Positions 44,346 to 56,904 of a DNA stretch of 64,000 bases are shown one piece after another. Each line of letters opens with the position of its first letter. The stretch's first letter is position 1. Origin of the DNA: Leguminivora glycinivorella (taxonomy: Eukaryota; Arthropoda; Insecta; Lepidoptera; Tortricidae); the NCBI RefSeq assembly GCF_023078275.1, contig NC_062975.1, forward strand, positions 18,647,641-18,711,640. Reading direction: 5' to 3'. Position numbers and translations under genes: made by a program. The notes beneath the pieces were generated by a model. It did not search any database. It was given only the letters and a program-made list of their open reading frames with translations, and was not told the origin of the DNA.

Positions 44346-45007
44346 TATTAAAGACGAAATCGAGTACTCACCAAATATGAAGTCAAGTACCCACCAAAAA
44401 TGAAGTCGAGTCAAATTTCAAACTCTAACGAGCCCTCACAAACTCGTAAACTTTAGTTAAAATATATTCTATAATATTATATTCTTCAAGGTACCATAGA
44501 AATCTGATCACACAAATATACTATTTAAACTATTTCAAAATGTGTATACCTAATAACTTTGCAGAACTGTAGAAGCATTGGAATATTTAAACGTTACTAA
44601 AGAAATCGTTATCTACCCCTATTATTAAGTCATATTTCGCTACAAATATACTCGACTCAACTACACCCGTGCAAGCAATACGCAAGAGTGGAGCCATCTT
44701 GTATCGCAGCCGCGACTTAGTAGGTTTAACGCGCGCTAAGCTCAAAAGCTAGAACAACATGTAAGTAGGTGGTTCTGAAACAGTTTATACTATGAGTTTC
44801 GACATTTTACTCGATACTTACGTATACAGGATATCTTAGTAAATACATAGTTATTTGTTTTACGAGAGGGCAAAGTTGTTGTTTAACCGCACGTGCCAAT
44901 ATGATACCCGAGCAAGCGAAAGATTTCAATATTGAATTCTAATAGCCAAGCGAGTGGTTCAAAAAGTGGTATCTTGACCGTGCGATCAGGGTTTCAAGGC
45001 ACGTAGG
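44346..45007. other. Intergenic, nothing recognised
   Basis: AT-rich flank of the 15.1-kb repeat. No feature found. Confidence 0.5.
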
Positions 45008-46744
45008 TTAAACAAACTTTGCCACCGAGTGAAACACAAAATTTTCCACCACACCAACATGAACAAAATACTGACTATACAAAACATCAAACTAAATCAA
45101 ATACAGCAATCTATTCAATATTTATGATTCAAAATAATTGTTTATAGATAAATTCTACCAGCCAACTCAAGGCATCAAGTTAAGTATGAAATTACTTTGC
45201 ACTCTTGTGGATAAAATGCAATTTTGCTATCCGTTTTTGAATAGAAAAATTTATTTTTACCAGTTGGTATGGTGAAAAATGTATTAATCACACTTGCATA
45301 ATTATCTAATATATTATTTTATCATAAAATAAATGAATGGATGAATGAATACGAGTATATTATTTTTATATCAGATTTTATTTTAATTTAAGTATTTTAC
45401 TTCGAAACATTTTTTCCTGAGACTTAATGTTCCTGCAAGTCCAAAAAATCCTATTTATACAATTATATCATCATCATCATCATTTTCATATCAGCCGAAA
45501 GACGTCCACTGCTGGACAATTATATGTCGTGCCCAAAAAAAAGTCTAAGCATGTGTCAGAAAAGCGTCACATTGTGACGTACTCTAAAATCTTGAAAAAT
45601 TCACGAAACTTTCACGAAAAATAATATAAAGGGAATTTAAATTTATGAGATGGAAAGTGTCCAACCATACAATTGTCCATACAAAGTATGGAAAGTTTCC
45701 GAAGTTTTCCTATGTGAAAATTTCAGAATTTTGGAAATTTTCTGTCGGCACATCAGTACTCTAAAACATCATAGGCTCATAGTGAAGGCTAAGGTTGCCT
45801 CGTGTGTGGTTTAGTGTATTAACACAATATATAATAGTACAAGTACAGAAGGCCCACTGCTTTGATGTTCATGAAATGCCGCCTTTTTAAATGCCTACAA
45901 AATTCTAACAAAGAAACGAGCCGCACGTGCGCAGCGTCGGAGGATAGGGTTGCCTATGGTTTAAAACGCATCAATTCTCAGATAAATAGTTATACTATAT
46001 ATTCAAGTCTTAGGTACTTTCTAGGTATATATACAGTATTTATATATTTTTGTTACAGCCTTTAGCATCACAAGCCTTATTGAACTTTTCCGTGGGACTT
46101 AATCAATAAGATCAGTGTAAGATTTTCCTATTTTATTCATGATGTCTATTTAACTAAGCATTATTAACCATTCCACACGTGGACATCGCATATGAACCTT
46201 AAAAAAAACTCGCTACGTAATGTAACAATAGAAAGTGTGAACCTGCGTTCCGTGAGAACGCGCGCCACCCCTGATTAGGCCGCGAACTCGCGGCCGCCAG
46301 CATGTACTTGTAGCGCGGCGATAGAATCGCGGAGTCAGCCGCCCCTGGTATTAATAACTTTTTGTTCTACACGGGAAAGTTGTTGTTTAACTTATCGTGC
46401 TGATATTGATATCCGAGAAAGCGGGTGTAACGACGAGACTGTAATGATTTCAAGCCATGGTAGTTTATCAAACTTGGCCTGACCATCATTGTATAGACTT
46501 AGTTTTAGTTGTAGGTTAAGATAATTTTTGCATGCCCGATGATGGTAAAATATTCTTACACACATTGACTGAGTCCCGCGTTAAGCTCAAGAAGGCTTTT
46601 GTTGCAGGTACTTAGACAACGATATATAAAGCCGCAGTAAGATAGATAAAGCCGTTATATAGTTATAACCCTAGGAATATAATTATACGTCGTAACATAG
46701 TTAAACGAAGGCGATTAATTGCTATCTTACTAGGAATATAACTA

Positions 46745-47989
46745 TTGGGTTGGTAAGAAAGTAATGAGCGAATCATAACCAATATTGTAATTTTGTTTAA
46801 TTTATTATTATAATCATTTATCAAAAATATAACGGCCTTCGTTATCTACTACTTGTCTCCATCGTTCTGGTAAAGAATGAATAGCATCGGCGAAGAAGTT
46901 CTTAGGTTTAGATTCAAAAACTCAGCTATGTACTGTCGTAGATGGGCTTGATCATCGAACTTTTTTCATTCAAGGCATTGCTTAGTGATCTGAACAATGC
47001 GTAATCCGTAGGTGCCAAGTCTGGAGAGTACGGTGGATGAGGTATCACTTTCCAACCTAGCTCCAATAGCTTTAGCCGAGTCACTTTTGCAATGTGTGGG
47101 CGAGCATTGTCGTGTAAGAAAAAACTTTAGCATGCTGTGGACGATTCTGACAGATTTTTTGGTTTAAATTTTCAAGCTGATTACAGTATACTGATGCGGT
47201 AACAGTCATTCCACTTGGTAGGAGTTCCCAGTGAATAATACCATGGATATCCCACCAAACGGACAGCATAACTTTTTCGGGTGAGGCTCTGTTTTTGGTG
47301 CCTCTATTCCTTTTTCGTTTGGAGCTAGTCACTGACGTTTGCGTGTGTGATTTATATATAAGACCCATTGTTCATCTCCAGTGATAAGATGGTCCAACCA
47401 GTTGAATGTGCGGCGAAAAGATAGAAGTTGTATGCAGATATCGGCACGGCGGTTTAGTTGATCTCTACCAAGTTCGTGCGGTATCCAAACACTGTATTTG
47501 TAGTTTTTTCCCAACTCGTGTAAATGTGTTTCTATGGTGACATGAGAGCAGCCTAACTCGGTAGCAAGAGTACGACTCGTTAGCCTCGGATCTCCTTCAA
47601 TTAAGGTTTTTAATTTGGCTACATCAATCTTCACCGGTCGACCAGACTTAGGTTGATCTGATAATGAAAAGTCGCCACTACGAAACCGCTGGAACCATCG
47701 TTTCGCCGTGGCCTCAGACACAACTTCAGGAGCAACACGCTGACATATATTACGCACTGCTTCGGCGCTGAATGGCCAGACTGAAATTCATATAGTAAGC
47801 AATGCCTTACATGCACTTTTAATTCGTCCATTTTCTTCCTTATATTAGCTCGGCGACAGCTAGTGAATGACTGACGAGAAACTGTGCGACTCGCCCTTTA
47901 TATACTTTCGACCATAGAAGATTCTAGAACTCTCTCAAAAATTGTATGTGGAATTCAATCGATCGCTCATTACTTTCTTACCAACCCAA
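46745..47989 (-). mobile_element. Mariner transposon, copy 1
   Basis: Inverted ends TTGGGTTGGTAAGAAAGTAA and its complement, flanked by TA (46743-46744 and 47990-47991). Length 1245 bp, typical of mariner. Encodes a broken transposase on the minus strand. Confidence 0.92.
46950..47831 (-). pseudogene. Mariner transposase, broken (copy 1)
   Basis: Starts at the ATG at 47831 (MDELKVHVRHCLLYEFQSGH). A frameshift follows at about 47775; then come the helix-turn-helix part (SEATAKRWFQRFRSGDFSL, SGRPVKID), the WIPHEL motif and the first catalytic Asp (ITGDEQWVLY). Another frameshift lies at about 47335, and VWWDIHGIIHWELL follows. A further frameshift after KVF disrupts the second catalytic Asp region in this copy. 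Confidence 0.88.
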
Positions 47990-48295
47990 TATAATACGTT
48001 ACTAGTTTAGTTATATAGTTATATGACTGGATTCAGTTTAGTGAAACGATTGTAGGCAGGAGTGCGGCGCGGCGGTGCGGCGGAGGTATAGTTATAACCC
48101 TAGGGACTAGTTTTTTAAAGGTGCGCGGGCCCGAGGGCCCCGCGGTGTTCTTTGTTTGTTTTGCTTTTGTGCTTTGCTTATGCTTTTTGTTTTTTTGCTT
48201 TGCTTTATTGTTTTTTGCTTTGCTTTATGTTTTTTTGCTTTGCTTGTTTGATTTATTGCTTTGCTTGTTTGCTTTTTTGCTTTAGCCTTTGCGTG

Positions 48296-49330
48296 CTTGG
48301 GAGCACTCTCTGCCCGCAGCTCGGCCTGCGGCCTCGCGTGCTTGGGAGCCTGTCAGACACGCTCCGGCCTTCGGCCCTCCGCGTAGTTACTGTGGGGGTT
48401 GTAGGGAAGTTGGAGCTTAAACACGACCCAATAGTAAAAGTGTCTTAGAGAAGCGAAACGACGGGCCGGAGGCCGCAGGCCATAGGCCCGTCGTGATCCG
48501 CCGGCGAGTCGATCAGGGACGCTCCGGGCCTTCGGCCCTACGCGGAGCTCGGCCTTCGGCCTTCGCTGGGTTTCAAAGCTCCGCGTCGGGCCTTCGGCCC
48601 GCCGCTTCGCTTGTTAAGATACTTTTTGTTATTGTTTTGCTTGGGAGCACAGTCTGTACGCAGCTCGGCCTGCGGCCTTCGCGTGCTTGGGAGCACTCTG
48701 CCCGCAGCTCGGCCTACGGCCTTCGCGTGCTTAGGAGCCTTCAGACACGCTCCGGCCTTCGGCCCTCCGCGTAGTTACTGTGGGGGTTGTAGGGAAGTTG
48801 GAGCTTAAACACGACCCAATAGTAAAAGTGTCTTGAGAAGCTCACGACGGGCCTGCGGCCTGCGGCCTCCGGCCCGTCGTTTCGCTTCTCTAAGACACTT
48901 TTACTATTGGGTCGTGTTTAAGCTCCAACTTCCCGGTCCGCCGGCGAGCCGATCAGGGACGCTCCGGGCCTTCGGCCCTACGCGGAGCTCGGCCTTCGGC
49001 CTTCGCTGGGTTTCGAAGCTCCGCGTCTTTTTGATACTTTTTGTTATTGTTTTCTTGGGAGCACAGTCTGCACGCAGCTCGGCCTGCGGCCTTCGCGTGC
49101 TTGGGAGCACTCTGCCCGCAGCTCGGCCTGCGGCCTTCGCGTACTTGGGAGCCTGTCAGACACGCCCGGCCTTCGGCCCTCCGCGTAGTTACTGTGGGGG
49201 TTGTAGGATTTGTAGGGAAGTTGGACCTCCGGCCTGCGGCCTCCGGCCCGCCGCGTCGCTTTTTAGACACTTTTACTTATATTTTTTTGCTTGGGAGCAC
49301 TGTCTGTACGCAGCTCGGACCTCGGACCGG
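48296..49330. repeat. GC-rich palindrome block of unit 1
   Basis: Dense short palindromes such as GGGCCTTCGGCCC and CGGCCTGCGGCCTTCG, alternating with GTGCTTGGGAGCACTCTG. It also contains the large hairpins at 48414 (rearranged) and 48792. Confidence 0.85.
48792..48934. repeat. Long hairpin, unit 1 (43-bp perfect outer arms)
   Basis: The arm GGGAAGTTGGAGCTTAAACA... (48792-48834) is the exact reverse complement of 48892-48934. The loop (48835-48891) itself pairs through GAGAAGC/GCTTCTC and ACGACGGGCC/GGCCCGTCGT. Copies with the same size occur at 51806, 54186, 56905, 57346, 57786, 58414 and 58996. Confidence 0.92.
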
Positions 49331-49359
49331 AGCAATGACCGTTGGGCTGTGGAACGCTC

Positions 49360-51100
49360 CCTCAGGCTGGTAGGGAAATTTGACTTTGTCCCCTCTCGCC
49401 GCCGTTTTTGACTTTTCCAAAAAAATTTTTTTCTCATTTCTATTTTTGGCCCCCGTTCTTACCACGTGCCAAATTTGAACGCGCTCGGACCGAAAAAAAA
49501 AAAAAAATCAAAAACGGCCATTTTGAAATTTTGTAAATGCCATTAGATGGACCTCAGATAACTGTACAACATTAGTTCAAGCACTTTTAACCTTTTTCCT
49601 ACCGTTACGGAGCTATGGGGATTTAAAAAAAAAACCTCCATACAAACTGGTAGGGAAATTTGACTTTGTCCCCTCTCGCCACCGTTTTTGACTTTTCCAA
49701 ATTTTTTTTTTCTCATTTCTATTTTTGGCCCCCGTTCTTACCACGTGCCAAATTTGAACGCGCTCGGACCGAAAATAAAAAAAAAAAATTTCAAAGTCGG
49801 CCATTTTGAAATTTTGTAAATGCCATTCGGTGGACCTCAGATAACTGTACAACATTAGTTTAAGCACTATTAACCTTTTTCCTACCGTTACGGAGCTATG
49901 GGGATTTAAAAAAAAACTCCATACAAACTGGTAGGGAAATTTGACTTTGTCCCCTCTCGCCACCGTTTTTGACTTTTCCAAATTTTTTTTTCTCATTTCT
50001 ATTTTTGGCCCCCGTTCTTACCACGTGCCAAATTTGAACGCGCTTGGACCGAAAATAAAAAAAAAATTTCAAAGTCGGCCATTTTGAAATTTTGTAAATG
50101 CCATTCTATGGACCTCATATAACTGTACAACATTAGTTTAAGCACTATTAACCTTTTCCCTACCGTTACGGAGCTATGGGGATTTAAAAAAGGACCTCCA
50201 TACAAATTTCAATTGGCCTTCAAAGGGCGCCATTTTGAATTTTTCAAAATTTTCTTTTTGTATACTAATCTTGGGGTGGCTGTCTACCCGTGTGCGAAAT
50301 TTCAGCGCGCTCGGACCATTTTGAAATTTTTCAAAAAAAAAGTCGGCCATTTTGATTTTTTTTTAATGCCATTCGATGGACCTCGGGTGACTGTATAACA
50401 TTTGTTTGAGCACTTTTCACTTCTTTGTACCGTTACGGAGCTATGGTAATTAAAAGAAAAACCTCCATTCAAATTTCAATTGGCCCTCAAAGGCCGCCAT
50501 TTTGAATTTTTCAAAATTTTCTTTTTGAATACTAATCTTAGCGCGACCGTCCACCCGTGTGCCAAATCTCAGCGCGCTAGGACCATTTTGAAAATTTAAA
50601 AAAAAAAAAGTCGGCCATTTTGATTTTTTTTTAATGCAACTTTTTTCTACTCGGATACCTGTATGACATTTGGTCGAGCACCCCCCGGTTATCTCTTACG
50701 GTTTAAAAGTTGCCATACAAAATAAAAGTGGCCAGTTTTCCCACATTTGTAGCACTTTTCAATTTTTTTTTATTTCATTCGAATCGAGGCCGCTTGGAGA
50801 TTCTATGACCAAAATTTGAGCTCTCTACGACAAACTTGAAAAATCGTCAAAAAAAAAAGTCGGCCATTTTGAAAAAAAAATGGTGGCGTCAAAAACTGCC
50901 CAGGGTCCTCTATGACATTTGGTCGAACACTCCCCGGCTAACTCCAGCCGTTTGGCCAGGCCGTCCGACATTTTTTTACCTGGAACCGGTAGACCGACGG
51001 TCTGATCTATCCGGGGTCGCAGGACCAAACTCTATACGACCACACCAAACACTGCCACCCGCAAAAACCCCTCTGCCTATTTTTTGAAAAATGTCAGTCG
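49360..51100. repeat. AT-rich CGGCCATTTTG repeats of unit 1
   Basis: About six diverged ~270-310-bp subrepeats, each with GTCGGCCATTTTGA, a long A or T run, and ATGCCATTCGATGGACCTC or a variant. Subrepeats with TACCGTTACGGAGCTATGG lie at about 49600, 49885, 50160 and 50430. Non-coding. Confidence 0.85.
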
Positions 51101-51127
51101 GGTTGTAGCTTTATATTATATAGATAT

Positions 51128-53891
51128 AGACTAGTTTTTTAAAGGTGCGCGGGGCCCGAGGGCCCCGCGGTCTTTCTTGTTGCTTTTTTGTTTTTTTTTT
51201 GCTTTGCTTGTTTGTTTTTTTGCTTTGCTTTTTTGTTTCTTTGCTTAGCTTGTTTGTTTTTTGCTTTACTTGTTTGCTTTTTTGCTTTAGCCTTTGTCTG
51301 CTTGGAAGCACTCTCTGCCCGCAGCTCGGCCTGCGGCCTTCGCGTGCTTGGGAGCCTGTCAGACACGCTCCGGCCTTCGGCCCTCCGCGTAGTTATTGTG
51401 GGGGTTGTAGGGAAGTTGGAGCTTAAACACGACCCAATAGTACGACCCGTCGTTTCGCTTCTCTAAGACACTTTTACTATTGGGTCGTGTTTAAGCTCCA
51501 ACTTCCCGGTCCGCCGGCGAGCCGATCAGGGACGCTCCGGGCCTTCGGCCCTACGCGGAGCTCGGCCTTCGGCCTTCGCTGGGTTTCGAAGCTCCGCGTC
51601 GGGCCTTCGGCCCGCCGCTTCGCTTGTTAAGATACTTTTTGTTATTGTTTTGCTTGGGAGCACAGTCTGTACGCAGCTCGGCCTGCGGCCTTCGCGTGCT
51701 TGGGAGCACTCTGCCCGCAGCTCGGCCTGCGGCCTTCGCGTGCTTGGGAGCCTGTCAGACACGCCCGGGCCTTCGGCCCTCCGCGTAGTTTCTGTGGGGG
51801 TTGTAGGGAAGTTGGAGCTTAAACACGACCCAATAGTAAAAGTGTCTTGAGAAGCTCACGACGGGCCTGCGGCCTGCGGCCTCCGGCCCGTCGTTTCGCT
51901 TCTCTAAGACACTTTTACTATTGGGTCGTGTTTAAACTCCAACTTCCCGGTCCGCCGGCGAGCCGATCAGGGACGCTCCGGGCCTTCGGCCCTACGCGGA
52001 GCTCGGCCTTCGGCCTTCGCTGGGTTTCGAAGCTCCGCGTCGGGCCTTTGGCCCGCCGCTTCGCTTATTTAGATACTTTTTGTTATTGTTTTCTTGGGAG
52101 CACAGTCTGCACGCAGCTCGGCCTGCGGCCTTCGCGTGCTTGGGAGCACTCTGCCCGCAGCTCGGCCTGCGGCCTTCGCATACTTGGGAGCCTGTCAGAC
52201 ACGCCCGGCCTTCGGCCCTCCGCGTAGTTTACTGTGGGGATTGTAGGATTTGTAGGGAAGTTGGACCTCCGGCCTGCGGCCTTCGGCCCGCCGCGTCGCT
52301 TTTTAGACACTTTTACTTATATTTTCTTGCTTGGGAGCACTGTCTGTACGCAGCTCGGAACTTGGACCGGAGCAATGACCGTCGGGCTGTAGAACGCTCC
52401 CTCAGGCTGGTAGGGAAATTTGACTTTGTCCCCTCTCGCCGCCGTTTTTGACTTTTCCAAAAATTTTTTTTTATCATTTCTATTTTTGGCCCCCGCTCTT
52501 ACCACGTGCCAAATTTGAACGCGCTCGGACCGAAAATAAAAAAAAAAAATTTCAAAGTCGGCCATTTTGGAATTTTGTAAATGCCATTCGATGGACCTCA
52601 GATAACTGTACAACATTAGTTTAAGCACTATTAACCTTTTTCCTACCGTTACGGAGCTATGGGGATTTAAAAAAAAACTCCATACAAACTGGTAGGGAAA
52701 TTTGACTTTGTCCCCTCTCGCCACCGTTTTTGACTTTTCCAAATTTTTTTTTCTCATTTCTATTTTTGGCCCCCGTTCTTACCACGTGCCAAATTTGAAC
52801 GCGCTCGGACCGAAAATAAAAAAAAAAAATTTCAAAGTCGGCCATTTTGAAATTTTGTAAATGCCATTCGATGGACCTCAGATAACTGTACAACATTAGT
52901 TCAAGCACTATTAACCTTTTCCCTACCGTTACGGAGCTATGGGGATTTAAAAAAGGACCTCCATACAAATTTCAATTGGCCTTCGAAGGGCGCCATTTTG
53001 AATTTTTCAAAATTTTCTTTTTGTATACTAATCTTGGGGTGGCTGTCTACCCGTGTGCAAAATTTCAGCGCGCTCGGACCATTTTGAAATTTTTCAAAAA
53101 AAAAAAAAAAGTCGGCCATTTTGATTTTTTTTTAATGCCATTCGATGGACCTCGGGTGACTGTATAACATTTGTTTGAGCACTTTTCACTTCTTTGTACC
53201 GTTACGGAGCTATGGTAATTAAAAGAAAAACCTCCATTCAAATTTCAATTGGCCCTCAAAAGCCGCCATTTTGAATTTTTCAAAATTTTCTTTTTGAATA
53301 CTAATCTTAGCGCGACCGTCCACCCGTGTGCCTAATCTCAGCGCGCTAGGACCATTTTGAAAATTTTCAAAAAAAAAAGTCGGCCATTTTGATTTTTTTT
53401 TAATGCAACTTTTTTCTACTCGGATACCTGTATGACATTTGGTCGAGCACCCCCCGGCTATCTCTTACGGTTTAAAAGTTGCCATACAAAATAAAAGTGG
53501 CCAGTTTTCCCACATTTGTAGCACTTTTCAATTTTTTTTTATTTCATTCGAATCAAGGCCGCTTGGAGATTCTACGACCAAAATTTGAGCACTCCACGAT
53601 AAATTTGAAAAATCGTCAAAAAAAAAAGTCGGCCATTTTGAAAAAAAAATGGCGGCGTCAAAAACTGCCCAGGGTCCTCTATGACATTTGGTCGAACACT
53701 CCCCGGCTAACTCCAGCCGTTTGGCCAGGCCGTCCGACATTTTTTTACCCGGAACCGGTAGACCGACGGTCTGATCTATCCGGGGTCGCAGGACCAAACT
53801 CTATACGACCACACCAAACACTGCCACCTTCAAATCCCCCTTCTGCCTATTTTTGGAAAAATGTCAGTCGGGTTGTAGCTTTATATTATAT
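51128..53891. repeat. Composite satellite unit 2
   Basis: Same order as unit 1: head at 51129, T-rich tract, GC block (about 51300-52370) and AT block (about 52405-53880). The hairpin at 51410-51507 lacks part of its left arm and loop. That at 51806-51948 is complete, with one unpaired change at 51936. Confidence 0.85.
51806..51948. repeat. Long hairpin, unit 2
   Basis: Same 43-bp arms and 57-nt loop as 48792, with one mismatch (A at 51936 where other units have G). It shows that arms can drift apart. Confidence 0.9.
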
Positions 53892-56589
53892 AGACTAGTT
53901 TTTTAAAGGTGCGCGGGGCCCGAGGGCCCCGCGGTGTTCTTTTTTTGTTTTGCTTTTGTGCTTTGCTTATGCTTTTGCTTTTTGTTTTTGGTTTTGAGCT
54001 ATGCTTTTTTGTTTTTGTCCTTTGCTTGTTTGATTTATTGCTTTGCTTGTTTGCTTTTTTGCTTTAGCCTTTGCGTGCTTGGGAGCACTCTCTGCCCGCA
54101 GCTCGGCCTGCGGCCTCGCGTGCTTGGGAGCCTGTCAGACACGCCCGGGCCTTCGGCCCTCCGCGTAGTTACTGTGGGTGTTGTAGGGAAGTTGGAGCTT
54201 AAACACGACCCAATAGTAAAAGTGTCTTGAGAAGCTCACGACGGGCCTGCGGCCTGCGGCCTCCGGCCCGTCGTTTCGCTTCTCTAAGACACTTTTACTA
54301 TTGGGTCGTGTTTAAGCTCCAACTTCCCGGTCCACCGGCGAGCCGATCAGGGACGCTCCGGGCCTTCGGCCCTACGCGGAGCTCGGCCTTCGGCCTTCGC
54401 TGGGTTTCGTTTCGAAGCTCCTTAGACACTTTTATAGCTTTTCTATTCGCTTTTTAGACACTTTGATTATCGTTCTGCTTGGGAGCACAGTCTGTACGCA
54501 GCTCGGCCTGCGGCCTTCGCGTGCTTGGGAGCACTCTGCCCGCAGCTCGGCCTGCGGCCTTCGCGTGCTTGGAAGCCTCTCAGGCACGCTCCGCGTAGTT
54601 ACTGTGAGATTTGTAGGTAAGTTGGAGCTTAAACACGACCCAATATTAAAAGTGTCTTGAGAAGCTCACGACCGATCAGGGACGCTCCGGGCCTTCGGCC
54701 CTACGCGGAGCTCGGCCTTCGGCCTTCGCTGGGTTTCGAAGCTCCGCGTCGGGCCTTTGGCACGCCGCTTCGCTTATTTAGATACTTTTTGTTATTGTTT
54801 CCTTGGGAGCACAGTCTGCACGCAGCTCGGCCTGCGGCCTTCGCGTGCTTGGGAGCACTCTGCCCGCAGCTCGGCCTGCGGCCTTCGCGTACTTGGGAGC
54901 CTGTCAGACACGCTCCGGGCCTTCGGCCCTCCGCGTAGTTACTGTGGGGATTGTAGGATTTGTAGGGAAGTTGGACCTCCGGCCCGCCGCGTCGCTTTTT
55001 AGACACTTTTACTTATATTTTCTTGCTTGGGAGCACTGTCTGTACGCAGCTCGGAACTTGGACCGGAGCAATGACCGTCGGGCTGTAGAACGCTCCCTCA
55101 GGCTGGTAGGGAAATTTGACTTTGTCCCCTCTCGCCGCCGTTTTTGACTTTTCCAAAAATTTTTTTTTCATTTCTATTTTTGGCTCCCGCTCTTACCACG
55201 CGCCAAATTTGAACGCGCTCGGACCGAAAATAAAAAAAAAATTTCAATGTCGGCCATTTTGAAATTTTGTAAATGCCATTCGATGGACCTCAGATAACTG
55301 TAAAACATTAGTTTAAGCATTATTAACCTTTTTCCTACCGTTACGGAGCTATGGGAATTTTAAAAAAAAACCTCCATACAAACTGGTAGGGAAATTTGAC
55401 TTTGTCCCCTCTCGCCACCGTTTTTGACTTTTCCAAATTTTTTTTCTCATTTCTATTTTTGGCCCCCGTTCTTACCACGTGCCAAATTTGAACGCGCTCG
55501 GACCGAAAATAAAAAAAAATTTCAAAGTCGGCCATTTTGAAATTTTGAAAATGCCATTCGATGGACCTCAGAGAACTGTACAACATTAGTTCAAGCACTT
55601 TTAACCTTTTGCCTACCGTTACGGAGCTATGGGGATTAAAAAAAAAGACCTCCATACAAATTTCAATTGGCCCTCAAAGGCCGCCATTTTGAATTTTTCC
55701 CAATTTTCTTTTTGAATACTAATCTTGGGGCGGCTGTCCACTCGTGTGCCAAATCTCAGCGCGCTCGGATCATTTTGAAAATTTTCAAAAAAAAAAGTCG
55801 GCCATATTGATTTTTTTTAAATGCCATTCGATGGACCTCAGGTGACTGTATAACATTTGTTCGAGCACTTTTCACTTCTTTGTACCGTTACGGAGCTATG
55901 GTAATTAAAAGAAAAACCTCCACTCAAATTTCAATTGGCCCTCAAAGGCCGCCATTTTGAATTTTTCAAAATTTTCTTTTTGAATACTAATCTTGGGGCG
56001 ACCTTTCACCCGTGTGCCAAATCTCAGCGCGCTAGGACCATTTTGAAAATTTTCAAAAAAAAAAGTCGGCCATTTTGATTTTTTTTTAATGCAACTTATT
56101 TCTACTCGGATACCTGTATGACATTTGGTCGAGCACCCCCCGGCTATCTCTTACGGTTTAAAAGTTGCCATACAAAATAAAAGTGGCCAGTTTTCCCACA
56201 TTTGTAGCACTTTTCAATTTTTTTTTATTTCATTCGAATCGAGGCCGCTTGGAGATTCTATGACCAAAATTTGAGCTCTCTACGACAAACTTGAAAAATC
56301 GTCAAAAAAAAAAGTCGGCCATTTTGAAAAAAAAATGGCGGCGTCAAAAACTGCCCAGGGTCCTCTATGACATTTGGTCGAACACTCCCCGGCTAACTCC
56401 AGCCGTTTGGCCAGGCCGTCCAACATTTTTTTACCCGGAACCGGTAGACCGACGGTCTGATCTATCCGGGGTCGCAGGACCAAACTCTATACGACCACAC
56501 CAAACACTGCCACCTTCAAATCCCCCTTCTGCCTATTTTTTGAAAAATGTCAGTCGGGTTGTAGCTTTATATTATATAGATATTATATA
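53892..56589. repeat. Composite satellite unit 3
   Basis: Head at 53893, T-rich tract, GC block (about 54070-55060) with a complete hairpin at 54186-54328 and a left-arm-only remnant near 54616, then an AT block (about 55100-56575). Confidence 0.85.
54186..54328. repeat. Long hairpin, unit 3
   Basis: Perfect 43-bp outer arms around a 57-nt nested loop, same sequence as 48792. Confidence 0.9.
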
Positions 56590-56904
56590 GACTAGTTTTT
56601 TAAAGGTGCGCGGGGCCCGAGGGCCCCGCGGTGTTCTTTTTTTGTTTTGCTTTTTGTTTTGCTTTTGTGCTTTGCTTATGCTTTTTGTTTTTGTGCTTTG
56701 CTTATGCTTTTGCTTTTTGTTTTAGAGCTATGCTTATGCTTTTTGTTTTTGAGCTATGCTTTTTTGTTTTTTTGCTTTGCTTGTTTGATTAATTGCTTGA
56801 GAGCACTCTCTGCCCGCAGCTCGGCCTGCGGCCTCGCGTGCTTGGGAGCCTGTCAGACACGCTCCGGGCCTTCGGCCCTCCGCGTAGTTACTGTGGGGGT
56901 TGTA

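Larger units (their letters stand above)
45008..48105. repeat. Segment duplicated at 60113 (15.1-kb period), copy 1, left part
   Basis: Starting at TTAAACAAACTTTGCC, this stretch matches 60113 to about 63216 with only scattered substitutions and small indels. It holds AT-rich non-coding sequence, a GC patch at about 46250-46330, a SINE-related fragment at about 46545-46625 and the mariner at 46745. The array of composite units follows directly. Confidence 0.88.
48106..51127. repeat. Composite satellite unit 1
   Basis: Head GACTAGTTTTTTAAAGGTGC and GGGCCCGAGGGCCCCGCGG, then a T-rich tract (48150-48295), a GC palindrome block (48296-49330) and an AT-rich block (about 49360-51100). It ends at GTAGCTTTATATTATATAG. 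Units 2-4 start at 51129, 53893 and 56591 with the same head. No gene is supported; all frames are repeats of GLRPSRAWEH-like or KMADFEIFF-like text. Confidence 0.85.

Noticed and set aside
45862..46065. Open frame conserved in both 15.1-kb copies (also 60971-61174)
   Set aside because: Conservation is explained by the recent duplication of the whole segment, not by coding selection.
49613..55655. Minus-strand frames reading KMADFEIFFFYFRSERVQIW in several copies
   Set aside because: They are translations of the AT-rich subrepeats; homopolymer tracts give the Phe/Lys runs and the frames break between copies.
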